From Clostridium sp. (lineage in GTDB: Bacteria; Bacillota; Clostridia; Lachnospirales; Lachnospiraceae): a DNA stretch of 42,638 nucleotides. Position 1 is the stretch's first letter, and each line of letters starts with the position of its first letter. The stretch is from contig JAMPFS010000028.1 of assembly GCA_023664325.1 (NCBI GenBank), positions 1 through 42,638 on the forward strand, written 5' to 3'. The notes under the pieces were generated by a model. It was not told the origin of the DNA. It worked only from the letters and a program-made list of their open reading frames with translations, and made no database searches. A program made the position numbers and the translations under genes. This document shows positions 27,493 to 36,246 of the stretch, piece after piece.

Positions 27493-27628
27493 GTTGTATA
27501 ATATAGACACATCAACGCGGGTACGCTTGTGCTACTTGTCGCACGCAACGGTACTAAGCTCGAAAATACCTTGCTAAGTACCGGCGGCTCCAAAGTACCC
27601 GCTTGTGATGTTGTCTATATTATACAAC
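27493..27628. repeat. 136-bp palindromic element, MITE-like, between leuC and leuD
   Basis: The ends are long imperfect inverted repeats: 27493-27524 (32 nt) and 27595-27628 (34 nt). The outer 17 bp are identical (GTTGTATAATATAGACA), followed by CATCA and GCGGGTAC blocks with two 1-nt indels and one mismatch. Between them lies a second hairpin, CGGTACTAAGC against GCTAAGTACCG. Each end contains TATAAT reading inward. No target-site duplication is evident and no second copy was seen in this window. It could be a non-autonomous mobile element or a structured RNA in the leu message. Confidence 0.8.
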
Positions 27629-27701
27629 TGGTTAAACATGGAAAGTTTCACAGACACTTATGATAGGAAACAGATAGAATGGTTATTATGGAGGTTAAAG
27701 T

Positions 27702-28187
27702 ATGAAAGCACATGGAACAGTACACAAATATGGGGATAACGTGGATACCGACGTTATCATTCCGGCAAGATATTTGAATTCGTCAGATCCGGCAGAGCTT
27801 GCCAAAAACTGCATGGAGGATATTGATCCGGATTTTGTCAACCGGGTACAGGCAGGGGATATCATGGTCGCAAACAAGAATTTTGGATGTGGTTCATCCC
27901 GTGAGCATGCACCGATTGCGATTAAGGCGAGCGGTATCAGCTGCGTGATTGCAGAGACGTTTGCGAGAATTTTTTACCGCAATGCGATTAACATCGGACT
28001 GCCGATTATCGAATGCCCGGAGGCGGCAAAGGCAATCGAGGCAGGGGATGAGGTGGAGATTGATTTTGATTCCGGCATGATTTATGATAAGACAAAGGGT
28101 ACGGAATACAAAGGGCAGGCATTTCCGCCGTTTATGCAGGAGATTATCAAGGCGGAAGGGCTGGTCAATTATATCAATAACAAATAG
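27702..28187 (+). CDS. leuD: 3-isopropylmalate dehydratase small subunit
   Basis: The 161-residue subunit forms the swivel domain of isopropylmalate isomerase with LeuC. NVDTDVIIPARYL at the N-terminus and NFGCGSSREHAP are family motifs. The length matches the short LeuD type that pairs with the 420-residue LeuC. ATG 27702 follows GGAGGTT. It is 241 bp from leuC, the gap being occupied mostly by the palindromic element, and 15 bp before the 56-residue membrane microprotein. Confidence 0.95.
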   Translation: MKAHGTVHKYGDNVDTDVIIPARYLNSSDPAELAKNCMEDIDPDFVNRVQAGDIMVANKNFGCGSSREHAPIAIKASGISCVIAETFARIFYRNAINIGLPIIECPEAAKAIEAGDEVEIDFDSGMIYDKTKGTEYKGQAFPPFMQEIIKAEGLVNYINNK

Positions 28188-28202
28188 AAAGAGGAGAGTG
28201 TT

Positions 28203-28373
28203 ATGAAAATTGTAATCGGAAAAGGTGATGGTCCCACCAGTGTTTTTGTGGCAGGAAGATTAGGTCTGGAACCAGAGGTTTCAGTAGTACTGGGGATTCT
28301 GGCGGTAGTGATTGTGGCAGTGGCAGCAGGTTTTATAATCTATTATATTAGGAAGAACAGGAAGGATAAATAA
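28203..28373 (+). CDS. 56-residue single-pass membrane microprotein with a decarboxylase beta-subunit-like motif
   Basis: The ATG at 28203 follows AAAGAGGAGAG, a strong ribosome site 15 bp after leuD. Residues 7-21 read GKGDGPTSVFVAGRL, which resembles the GGADGPTSIF loop of sodium-pumping decarboxylase beta subunits (OadB, GcdB, MmdB). A single hydrophobic helix (about residues 27-48) and a basic tail RKNRKDK follow, predicting an outside or periplasmic-type N-terminus and a cytoplasmic C-terminus. It is far too short to be a decarboxylase subunit and lacks the other helices. It probably is co-transcribed with leuD. Function unknown; the motif similarity is from memory, not from a search. 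Confidence 0.7.
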   Translation: MKIVIGKGDGPTSVFVAGRLGLEPEVSVVLGILAVVIVAVAAGFIIYYIRKNRKDK

Positions 28374-28557
28374 CGTTTTTCCTGACTTTAGGTTATGAGA
28401 GAGGATATTGAAAAATATGGAAAGAAAATTTATTAACCGTTTTTATTCCTATTGTAACTGTTTGAATTTATTGATTTCTTTTGGCAGTTTAAGGATAAGG
28501 TTGATTCATTGCTTTCCGATATGGAAGAAAGAACAGAGTAAGAAAAGAGGTTAAGGA

Positions 28558-29640
28558 ATGGAGTACAATTTAGCAGTAATCAAAGGCGACGGTATCGGGC
28601 CGGAGGTCGTTACCGAAGCGATGAAGGTATTAGATAAGATTGGTGAGAAATTTGGACACACGTTTTGTTATGAGCAGCTTTTAATGGGCGGATGCTCGAT
28701 TGACGAATACGGGGTTCCGCTGACGGATGAGGCAGTAGCAAAGGCGAAAAAGTCGGATGCGGTACTGCTTGGTTCCATCGGTGGGGATACCAGTACTTCG
28801 CCGTGGTATAAATTGGAGCCGTCCTTAAGACCGGAGGCAGGGCTTTTAAAAATCCGCAAGGAGCTGGGCTTATTTGCAAACTTAAGGCCGGCGCTGCTGT
28901 ATCCGGAGTTAAAGGGTGCCTGTCCGTTAAAGGAAGAAATTGCGGACAAAGGGTTTGATATGATGATTATGCGGGAGCTGACCGGTGGGTTATACTTTGG
29001 TGAGCGTAAGACGGTGGAAGAGAACGGAAAGAAAAAAGCAATGGATACGTTGACCTATTCCGAAGATGAAATCCGCAGAATCGCCATTCGCGGCTTTGAT
29101 ATCGCCATGAAGCGGCGGAAGAAAGTAACCTCCGTGGATAAGGCGAATGTATTGGATTCATCGAGATTGTGGCGGGCTGTCGTAAACGAGGTGGCAAAGG
29201 ATTATCCGGAAGTGGAAGTAGAGCATATGTTAGTGGACAACTGTGCGATGCAGCTTGTGAAAGACCCTGCGCAGTTTGATGTGATTCTGACCGAGAATAT
29301 GTTTGGCGATATTTTGTCTGATGAAGCTTCGATGGTGACCGGTTCGATTGGGATGCTGGCATCTGCTTCCTTAAATGAGACAAAATTCGGCATGTATGAG
29401 CCAAGCGGCGGCTCGGCGCCGGATATAGCAGGACAGAATAAGGCAAACCCGATTGCAACGATTCTTTCGGCAGCCATGCTGTTACGGTTTTCGTTCGATT
29501 TAGACAGGGAGGCAGATGCGGTAGAGGCGGCGGTCAAGAAAGTTTTGAAGGAAGGTTACCGCACCTGCGATATCGTATCCGAGGGTACCACTTTAGTTGG
29601 CACTGATCAGATGGGAGATTTGATTGTGGAGCGGATATAG
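28558..29640 (+). CDS. leuB: 3-isopropylmalate dehydrogenase
   Basis: The 360-residue enzyme oxidatively decarboxylates 3-isopropylmalate, the product of LeuCD, with NAD. Motifs include KGDGIGPEVV near the N-terminus, MIMRELTGGLYFGERK, VDKANVLDSSRLWR, the metal site TENMFGDILSDEASM and the NAD site EPSGGSAPDIAGQNKANP. ATG 28558 has GAGGTTAAGG upstream. A 184-bp spacer separates it from the microprotein gene. Isocitrate dehydrogenase relatives differ in the RELTGG loop, so LeuB is favoured. Confidence 0.96.
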   Translation: MEYNLAVIKGDGIGPEVVTEAMKVLDKIGEKFGHTFCYEQLLMGGCSIDEYGVPLTDEAVAKAKKSDAVLLGSIGGDTSTSPWYKLEPSLRPEAGLLKIRKELGLFANLRPALLYPELKGACPLKEEIADKGFDMMIMRELTGGLYFGERKTVEENGKKKAMDTLTYSEDEIRRIAIRGFDIAMKRRKKVTSVDKANVLDSSRLWRAVVNEVAKDYPEVEVEHMLVDNCAMQLVKDPAQFDVILTENMFGDILSDEASMVTGSIGMLASASLNETKFGMYEPSGGSAPDIAGQNKANPIATILSAAMLLRFSFDLDREADAVEAAVKKVLKEGYRTCDIVSEGTTLVGTDQMGDLIVERI

Positions 29641-29651
29641 GAGGTGTCAAT

Positions 29652-30122
29652 ATGGGCTGGGTAGAAGGAAACTGTCCCAAGTGTGGAAAGAAAGTTCGGG
29701 AAAAGTGCAATGCATGGGTGTATGGCAGCCCGATACGAACCTGCCCCCATTGCAAAAGGGAGTTCCTCGATACAAGGTGGAGAGAAGTTGCCATTGACGG
29801 GCTTGTGCCAGGATCGAAAAATGCAAAGTTCTATCTGTGGGGAATGATTGGATTTCTGGCAGCCACGGTTGCCTGTAGTTTATGGCTATGGCAGATGATA
29901 AGCACGCAGGGGCATTATCCAATCAAATTAGTCGGCTGTATCGTGATTGGCATCATTGGCACAGTCGGGTGTGCAGTTGTCTTTTTGCGGATTGTAACGG
30001 GGTATGAGGATAAACAAAACGCAAGATATATGGATGAATCCCGGAGAAGGCTGGAAGACAGGGATTATATAGAAAAGCTCATCTCGTTTGGCTATACCGT
30101 TCCGGACAGGTTCATGAAATAA
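29652..30122 (+). CDS. Membrane protein with N-terminal zinc ribbon
   Basis: The 156-residue protein has two CxxC pairs (CPKC at residues 8-11 and CPHC at 31-34, with an extra Cys at 19), which look like a zinc ribbon. Two hydrophobic segments follow (about 59-81 and 92-114), then a charged C-terminal tail. The start lies 11 bp after leuB with GAGGTG between, so it is probably in the leu-ilv transcript. It matches no family I can name. A role in the amino-acid pathway is not implied by its domains; it may be a passenger gene. Confidence 0.75.
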   Translation: MGWVEGNCPKCGKKVREKCNAWVYGSPIRTCPHCKREFLDTRWREVAIDGLVPGSKNAKFYLWGMIGFLAATVACSLWLWQMISTQGHYPIKLVGCIVIGIIGTVGCAVVFLRIVTGYEDKQNARYMDESRRRLEDRDYIEKLISFGYTVPDRFMK

Positions 30123-30204
30123 TCAGCTTCTAATTGGACAACTTATCAAAAGATGCGTTTATGGATATGAAGAAATTATTAGAATAAAAAAGGAGACGAT
30201 AAGA

Positions 30205-31866
30205 ATGAAAAGTGATAATGTAAAAGTTGGTATGCAGCAGGCACCGCACAGGTCTTTATTTAATGCCCTGGGCATGACCGAGGAAGAATTGGAAAAACCG
30301 TTAGTTGGCATTGTATGTTCCTATAATGAGATTGTTCCGGGACATATGAACCTGGATAAAATTGCGCAGGCAGTTAAAATGGGCGTGGCAGCGGCAGGCG
30401 GCACACCGATTATGTTTCCGGCAATCGCTGTCTGTGACGGAATTGCAATGGGACATATCGGAATGAAGTATTCGCTGGTTACCAGGGATTTGATTGCGGA
30501 TTCTACCGAGTGTATGGCGGTTGCGCATCAGTTTGATGCACTGGTGATGATTCCGAACTGTGACAAGAATGTACCGGGGCTTTTGATGGCAGCGGCAAGG
30601 GTAAATGTGCCTACGGTATTTGTATCGGGCGGTCCGATGCTTGCCGGTCATGTGAAGGGACATAAGACTTCCCTTTCCTCGATGTTTGAGGCAGTGGGCT
30701 CTTATGCGGCAGGCTCGATGAGCGAGGAGGATGTCAACGAATTTGAGTGTAAGGCGTGTCCGACCTGTGGTTCCTGCTCCGGTATGTATACGGCAAATTC
30801 CATGAACTGTCTGACAGAGGCACTTGGTATGGGGCTTCCGGGAAACGGAACGATTCCGGCTGTCTATTCGGAGAGATTGAAGCTCGCAAAACATGCGGGC
30901 ATGGCGGTTATGGAGATGTACCGTAAGAATATCCGTCCGCGTGACATTATCACGAAGGAGGCGATTATGAATGCGCTGACTGTGGATATGGCACTTGGCT
31001 GTTCGACAAACTCCATGCTCCATATTCCGGCAATCGCACATGAGATTGGTTTTGATTTTGATATTTCACTGGCGAATGAGGTGAGCGCAAAGACACCGAA
31101 CCTCTGCCACTTAGCACCGGCAGGTCCGACCTATATGGAGGATTTGAATGAGGCAGGTGGTGTCTATGCAGTTATGAACCAGTTAAAGCAGAAAGGGCTC
31201 TTAAATGAAAACTGCATGACCGTAACCGGCAAGACGATCGGTGAGGCAGTAGAGGGCGCAGTGAATAAGAATCCGGAGGTCATCCGTCCGCTCGACAATC
31301 CGTACAGTGAGACAGGCGGTCTTGCCGTATTAAAGGGTAATCTGGCACCGGATGGTTCCGTGGTGAAACGTTCCGCAGTGGTTCCGGAAATGATGAAGCA
31401 TGAAGGACCGGCAAGGGTGTTTGACTGTGAAGAAGATGCAATCGCTGCAATCAAGGGCGGCAAGATTGTTGCCGGAGATGTCGTGGTAATCCGCTACGAG
31501 GGACCGAAGGGCGGCCCGGGTATGCGGGAAATGTTAAATCCGACCTCCGCTATCGCCGGCATGGGACTGGGTTCTTCGGTTGCGCTGATTACGGACGGGC
31601 GTTTTTCGGGGGCAAGCCGTGGCGCTTCGATCGGCCATATTTCACCGGAAGCGGCAGTCGGCGGACCGATTGCCTTTGTCGAAGAGGGTGATATCATTAA
31701 GATTGATATTGATAACCATAGTCTGGAACTGGATATTTCCGAGGAGGAAATGGCAAAGAGACGGGCGGCATGGACACCGAGACAGCCGAAGGTGACAACC
31801 GGCTACCTCGCAAGATATGCAAAAATGGTAACTTCCGGCAATCGTGGGGCGGTTTTGGAAATTTAA
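30205..31866 (+). CDS. ilvD: Dihydroxy-acid dehydratase
   Basis: The 553-residue iron-sulfur enzyme makes the 2-keto acids that precede valine and isoleucine. Cysteines at 119 (NCDKNVPG) and in the CPTCGSC block (185-191) provide the cluster ligands, and SGMYTANSMNCL and GRFSGASRG are signature sequences. Length is typical. ATG 30205 follows AAAGGAGACG. It lies between the zinc-ribbon gene and ilvB and uses the product of IlvC, which is not in this window. Confidence 0.96.
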   Translation: MKSDNVKVGMQQAPHRSLFNALGMTEEELEKPLVGIVCSYNEIVPGHMNLDKIAQAVKMGVAAAGGTPIMFPAIAVCDGIAMGHIGMKYSLVTRDLIADSTECMAVAHQFDALVMIPNCDKNVPGLLMAAARVNVPTVFVSGGPMLAGHVKGHKTSLSSMFEAVGSYAAGSMSEEDVNEFECKACPTCGSCSGMYTANSMNCLTEALGMGLPGNGTIPAVYSERLKLAKHAGMAVMEMYRKNIRPRDIITKEAIMNALTVDMALGCSTNSMLHIPAIAHEIGFDFDISLANEVSAKTPNLCHLAPAGPTYMEDLNEAGGVYAVMNQLKQKGLLNENCMTVTGKTIGEAVEGAVNKNPEVIRPLDNPYSETGGLAVLKGNLAPDGSVVKRSAVVPEMMKHEGPARVFDCEEDAIAAIKGGKIVAGDVVVIRYEGPKGGPGMREMLNPTSAIAGMGLGSSVALITDGRFSGASRGASIGHISPEAAVGGPIAFVEEGDIIKIDIDNHSLELDISEEEMAKRRAAWTPRQPKVTTGYLARYAKMVTSGNRGAVLEI

Positions 31867-31926
31867 AAATTTTCCGGGAAAACAGAAGATTTTGTGAGAT
31901 GGACTCTGAATTGTTATAAAAATTCC

Positions 31927-31956
31927 TTTACAAATGGGATGGATTGGATTTATTAT
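31927..31956 (+). promoter_or_regulatory. Possible promoter of ilvB
   Basis: TTTACA (31927-31932) and TATTAT (31951-31956) have an 18-bp spacer inside the 154-bp ilvD-ilvB gap. No T-box or leader peptide with isoleucine, leucine or valine codons was recognised in the gap. Confidence 0.4.
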
Positions 31957-32020
31957 TGTAAGGATGGGTTATGGAGAACATAAGAATCTTTATTACGGAA
32001 TAGTTAAGGAGAAATAGAAA

Positions 32021-33700
32021 ATGAAACAGTTAACAGGTTCAGAAATCATAATTGAGTGTTTAAAAGAACAGGGTGTTGATACTGTGTTTGGTTATCCGGG
32101 TGGAACCATCCTGAATGTGTATGATGCTCTTTACAAGCATCAGGATGAGATTACGCACATATTGACTTCTCATGAACAGGGCGCATCTCATGCCGCAGAT
32201 GGCTATGCAAGGGCAACGGGCAAGGTTGGAGTCTGTATGGCAACCTCCGGTCCGGGGGCAACCAATTTAGTGACCGGTATTGCAACCGCATATATGGATT
32301 CGATTCCGCTTGTTGCAATTACTGCAAATGTCGGAGTTTCGCTGCTTGGCAAGGATTCCTTTCAGGAGATTGATATTGCCGGCGTGGTGATGCCGATTAC
32401 AAAGCACAGTTTTATCGTAAAGAATATACATGAGCTGGCAAATACAATCCGCTGTGCGTTTAAAATTGCCAAAAGTGGAAGACCTGGTCCTGTATTAGTT
32501 GATATTACTAAGGATGTCACGGCAAATCTTGCAGATTATGAATATAAGGCGCCGGAGGAGATTTCCCCGGTTACTGATACGATTCGGGATTGTGATCTGG
32601 AAGAAGTCGTAAAGATGATTAAGAAGTCTCAAAAACCTTACATTATGGTAGGCGGCGGTGTCGTTGCGGCGAATGCATCAAAAGAACTCAGAGAGTTTGC
32701 AAAGCTTGTGGATGCACCGGTTTGTGACACCCTGATGGGTAAGGGCGTTATGGATGGCAATGATCCGCATTATACCGGCATGGTTGGCATGCATGGAACC
32801 AAAACCTCTAATTTTGGGGTGACTGCTTCGGATTTGCTGATCGTGATTGGCGGGCGTTTTTCAGACCGTGTGATTGGAAATGCCAAGAAGTTTGCAAATA
32901 ATGCTAAGATTGTGCATATTGATATTGATGCGGCAGAGGTGAATAAAAATATCGTGGTAGATGCCAGCATTATCGGGGATGCAAAGGAAATCTTAAAGCG
33001 GTTAAATACGATGGTGGAACAAAAGGATAATGCCAAATGGTTAGCGGAGATAGCAAAGCTTCAAGAAAAGTACCCATCCGGCTATGCATCAGACATTTTG
33101 ACCGGCCCGACTGCTATCAGCAAAATATACGAGCTGACAAAAGGGGATGCCATTATCACCACGGATGTAGGGCAGCACCAGATGTGGGCAGCGCAGATGT
33201 ATAAGTACAAAGAGCCGCGCCAGCTTTTAACTTCGGGGGGGCTTGGAACAATGGGTTATGGCCTGGGAGCTTCCATCGGCGCCAAAGTCGGAAGAAGGGA
33301 CAAGACCGTTGTTAACATTGCGGGAGATGGATGTTTCCGCATGAATATGAATGAGATTGCAACGGCGACCCGCTACAATATCCCGATTATTCAGGTTGTG
33401 ATCAACAATCATGTGCTTGGCATGGTACGCCAGTGGCAGACCTTATTCTATGACAAACGGTACTCGAATACAGTGCTGAATGATGCCGTAGATTTTGTGA
33501 AGGTTTCGGAGGGTATGGGTGCTCTGGCATTTAAGGCATCGACCCTTGCAGAGTTTGAGGAGGCATTTAAAAAGGCAATGGAATCCGGCAGGCCATGTGT
33601 GATAGATGCCCAGATTGCCGAGGACGATAAGGTATGGCCGATGGTAGCGGCAGGCCAGCCGATTTCAACCTGTTTCTCGGAGGAAGACCTTGACAAGTAG
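32021..33700 (+). CDS. ilvB: Acetolactate synthase large (catalytic) subunit
   Basis: The 559-residue thiamine-diphosphate enzyme condenses pyruvate with pyruvate or 2-ketobutyrate. The catalytic Glu52 lies in SHEQGASHAADG, the FAD and central domain follow, and the ThDP motif GDGCFRMNMNE ending in NN is present in the C-terminal domain. KDSFQEIDI matches the anabolic enzyme. ATG 32021 follows AAGGAGAAA. No ilvN/ilvH regulatory subunit is encoded next to it. It probably works with IlvD upstream in isoleucine and valine synthesis. Confidence 0.94.
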   Translation: MKQLTGSEIIIECLKEQGVDTVFGYPGGTILNVYDALYKHQDEITHILTSHEQGASHAADGYARATGKVGVCMATSGPGATNLVTGIATAYMDSIPLVAITANVGVSLLGKDSFQEIDIAGVVMPITKHSFIVKNIHELANTIRCAFKIAKSGRPGPVLVDITKDVTANLADYEYKAPEEISPVTDTIRDCDLEEVVKMIKKSQKPYIMVGGGVVAANASKELREFAKLVDAPVCDTLMGKGVMDGNDPHYTGMVGMHGTKTSNFGVTASDLLIVIGGRFSDRVIGNAKKFANNAKIVHIDIDAAEVNKNIVVDASIIGDAKEILKRLNTMVEQKDNAKWLAEIAKLQEKYPSGYASDILTGPTAISKIYELTKGDAIITTDVGQHQMWAAQMYKYKEPRQLLTSGGLGTMGYGLGASIGAKVGRRDKTVVNIAGDGCFRMNMNEIATATRYNIPIIQVVINNHVLGMVRQWQTLFYDKRYSNTVLNDAVDFVKVSEGMGALAFKASTLAEFEEAFKKAMESGRPCVIDAQIAEDDKVWPMVAAGQPISTCFSEEDLDK

Positions 33701-33730
33701 GATTTATTACTGCATAGCAGCGAGCCGGGC

Positions 33731-33748
33731 GGACATGACTGCATGTCC
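33731..33748 (+). other. Small hairpin between ilvB and serC
   Basis: A perfect 7-bp stem GGACATG/CATGTCC with loop ACTG lies in the 97-bp gap. There is no T-run, so it is not a normal terminator. It could be a processing or stability element. Confidence 0.5.
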
Positions 33749-33797
33749 ATTTGGATACATAGAACAATCATGTAAAATATTTTAGGAGGATATAGAA

Positions 33798-34883
33798 ATG
33801 GCAAGAGTGTATAACTTTTCAGCGGGACCATCTATTTTACCGGAGGTCGTATTAAAACAGGCAGCAGAGGAAATGCTTGATTACAATGGAACCGGAATGA
33901 GCGTGATGGAGATGAGCCACCGTTCTAAGGCATTTGAGGAGATTATCCAGAATGCCGAGCAGGACTTAAGGGACTTAATGGACATCCCTGACAATTACAA
34001 GGTATTATTTTTACAGGGCGGCGCATCCCAGCAGTTTGCGGCAATCCCGATGAACCTTATGAAGAATGGCGTGGCAGATTATATCATCACCGGACAGTGG
34101 GCAAAGAAGGCTTATCAGGAGGCAAAAAGATACGGAAACGCAAAGGCGGTTGCATCCTCAGAAGATAAGACATTTTCTTATATTCCGGATTGCAGTGACT
34201 TAGATATTGATGATGATGCAGATTATGTATATATCTGTCATAATAACACAATCTATGGAACAGCCTATAAGGAGCTTCCAAACACAAAGGGCAAGATTTT
34301 AGTGGCAGATATGTCTTCGGATATTCTTTCACAGCCGGTTAATGTGAAGGATTATGGCGTTATTTATTTTGGCGTGCAGAAGAATGTCGGGCCTGCCGGA
34401 GTTGTGGTTGTGATTATCCGTGAGGATTTAATCCGGGAGGATGTGATGGAAGGCACACCGACGATGCTGAAATATAAGACACAGGCAGATGCCGATTCTT
34501 TATATAACACACCTCCGTGCTATGGTATCTATATTTGCGGTAAAGTATTTAAGTGGGTGAAGGAAATGGGAGGTCTTGCAGCGATGAAGACGCACAACGA
34601 GAAAAAAGCTGCGATTCTCTATGATTTTCTGGATTCCTCTAAGTTATTTAAAGGAACGGTTGAGAAGAAAGACCGCTCTTTAATGAATGTGCCATTTGTA
34701 ACGGGTGATGCAGACTTAGATGCCAAGTTTGTCAAGGAGGCAACAGCAGCCGGCTTTGTAAACCTCAAAGGTCACAGAACGGTTGGCGGCATGCGCGCAT
34801 CTATCTATAATGCAATGCCAATTGAGGGCGTGGAAAAGCTTGTAGCGTTTATGAAAGAATTTGAAGCCAACAATGCAAAATAG
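33798..34883 (+). CDS. serC: Phosphoserine aminotransferase
   Basis: The 361-residue PLP enzyme converts 3-phosphohydroxypyruvate to phosphoserine. The N-terminus VYNFSAGPSILPEVVL is the SerC hallmark, and the PLP lysine is Lys195 in FGVQKNVGPAG. HRTVGGMRASIYNAMP is the C-terminal substrate motif. ATG 33798 follows TTAGGAGGATA. It lies 26 bp before serA, whose product supplies its substrate, so the two form an operon. Confidence 0.96.
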   Translation: MARVYNFSAGPSILPEVVLKQAAEEMLDYNGTGMSVMEMSHRSKAFEEIIQNAEQDLRDLMDIPDNYKVLFLQGGASQQFAAIPMNLMKNGVADYIITGQWAKKAYQEAKRYGNAKAVASSEDKTFSYIPDCSDLDIDDDADYVYICHNNTIYGTAYKELPNTKGKILVADMSSDILSQPVNVKDYGVIYFGVQKNVGPAGVVVVIIREDLIREDVMEGTPTMLKYKTQADADSLYNTPPCYGIYICGKVFKWVKEMGGLAAMKTHNEKKAAILYDFLDSSKLFKGTVEKKDRSLMNVPFVTGDADLDAKFVKEATAAGFVNLKGHRTVGGMRASIYNAMPIEGVEKLVAFMKEFEANNAK

Positions 34884-34909
34884 GGCATTGTCAATGGGAA
34901 GGAGAAATT

Positions 34910-36070
34910 ATGACAAAGGTAAATTGTTTAAATCCAATCGCAGCCTGCGGTTTAGATTTATTTTCTGATAATTATGAAATTGTGGATGACTTAAATGGTG
35001 CAGAGGCTGCTTTGGTGCGTTCTGCATCCATGCATGACATGGATATGCCGGAAAGTCTGGTCGCTATTGCAAGGGCTGGAGCCGGTGTGAATAATATTCC
35101 ACTTGATAAATGTGCCGAACAGGGTATTGTGGTATTTAACACTCCGGGTGCCAATGCCAATGGTGTAAAAGAAATTGTTGTAGCAGGTCTTTTGCTTGCA
35201 TCCCGTGATCTGATCGGCGGCTATAACTGGGTAAAAGAAAATGCTTCCGAAGCAGATATTGCAAAGATGGTAGAGAAGCAGAAAAAGAACTATGCAGGTA
35301 ACGAAATTCAGGGAAAGAAGTTAGGTGTGATTGGTCTTGGGGCAATCGGCGCCAAAGTTGCCAATATTGCTTTCCGTCTTGGCATGGAGGTTTACGGCTA
35401 TGATCCATATGTATCGGTTGATGCTGCATGGTCTCTTTCCAGACATATTAAGCACATCACGAATGTGGAGGATATTTATAAGGAGTGCGATTATATTACC
35501 ATCCATGTACCGGCGCTTGACAGCACAAAGGGAATGCTTAACAAAGAAGCATTTGATATGATGAAGGATGGCGTAAAGATTCTTAATTTTGCAAGGGATA
35601 TTCTTGTAAAGGATGAAGACATGAAAGAGGCTTTGGCGAGTGGAAAAGTGGCAAAATATGTGACGGATTTCCCAAATCCTGCGATTGCCGGTGTGGCAAA
35701 TGTCATTACCCTGCCTCATCTTGGCGCATCCACGGAGGAGTCCGAGGACAACTGTGCGATTATGGCAGTCAAGCAGACCGCTGATTTTATTGAGAATGGA
35801 AACATTAAAAATTCTGTCAATTATCCGGCATGTGATGCAGGCATCTGCGATACGGCGGCGCGTGTCTGCATCTGCCATAAGAATATACCGGATATGCTGA
35901 CGAAATTTACCGGCGTATTCTCAAAAGAGAGAATTAATATTGCGAATATGGTAAGCAAATCAAGAGGTGAATGGGCTTATACGATTTTGGATGTGGAGTC
36001 GGATGTAAATGATTCCAGCAAGGCAGAGTTGGCTGCCGTGGATGGTGTAGTCCGGGTAAGGGTAATCTGA
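34910..36070 (+). CDS. serA: D-3-phosphoglycerate dehydrogenase with C-terminal ACT domain
   Basis: The 386-residue enzyme makes the first committed step of serine synthesis from 3-phosphoglycerate. The NAD-binding domain has GVIGLGAIGAKVA. The catalytic Arg is in LNFARDILV and the His in LPHLGASTEE. The last 75 residues (from about 312) form an ACT domain, so serine feedback is possible. The length fits the short clostridial SerA without the intervening domain. It follows serC by 26 bp and ends at the terminator at 36085. Confidence 0.95.
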   Translation: MTKVNCLNPIAACGLDLFSDNYEIVDDLNGAEAALVRSASMHDMDMPESLVAIARAGAGVNNIPLDKCAEQGIVVFNTPGANANGVKEIVVAGLLLASRDLIGGYNWVKENASEADIAKMVEKQKKNYAGNEIQGKKLGVIGLGAIGAKVANIAFRLGMEVYGYDPYVSVDAAWSLSRHIKHITNVEDIYKECDYITIHVPALDSTKGMLNKEAFDMMKDGVKILNFARDILVKDEDMKEALASGKVAKYVTDFPNPAIAGVANVITLPHLGASTEESEDNCAIMAVKQTADFIENGNIKNSVNYPACDAGICDTAARVCICHKNIPDMLTKFTGVFSKERINIANMVSKSRGEWAYTILDVESDVNDSSKAELAAVDGVVRVRVI

Positions 36071-36084
36071 TTTTACAGGGAATG

Positions 36085-36119
36085 AAACTGCCAGAAGAAG
36101 CATGTCTGGCAGTTTTTTT
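36085..36119 (+). terminator. Rho-independent terminator after serA
   Basis: A perfect 11-bp stem (36085-36095 with 36105-36115) and a 9-nt loop run into seven T. It closes the amino-acid biosynthesis block. Confidence 0.9.
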
Positions 36120-36246
36120 ATACGAAAAATTCCGTATGTATCCTTATTTTCCGGGAAAAGATACACATATTTTTCATAATAAAATGATAAAATTCCGGTA
36201 ATTTTAATTACAAATGGTTTTACTGTAAAAATAAGGAGTACACGGA

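Noticed and set aside
28417..28554. 45-codon plus-strand frame before leuB
   Set aside because: Aromatic and Cys-rich composition unlike neighbours, no ribosome site, and it runs into the leuB ribosome site; probably chance.
31867..32020. Search for a T-box or leader peptide before ilvB
   Set aside because: No T-box sequence, specifier-like hairpin or run of branched-chain codons is present.
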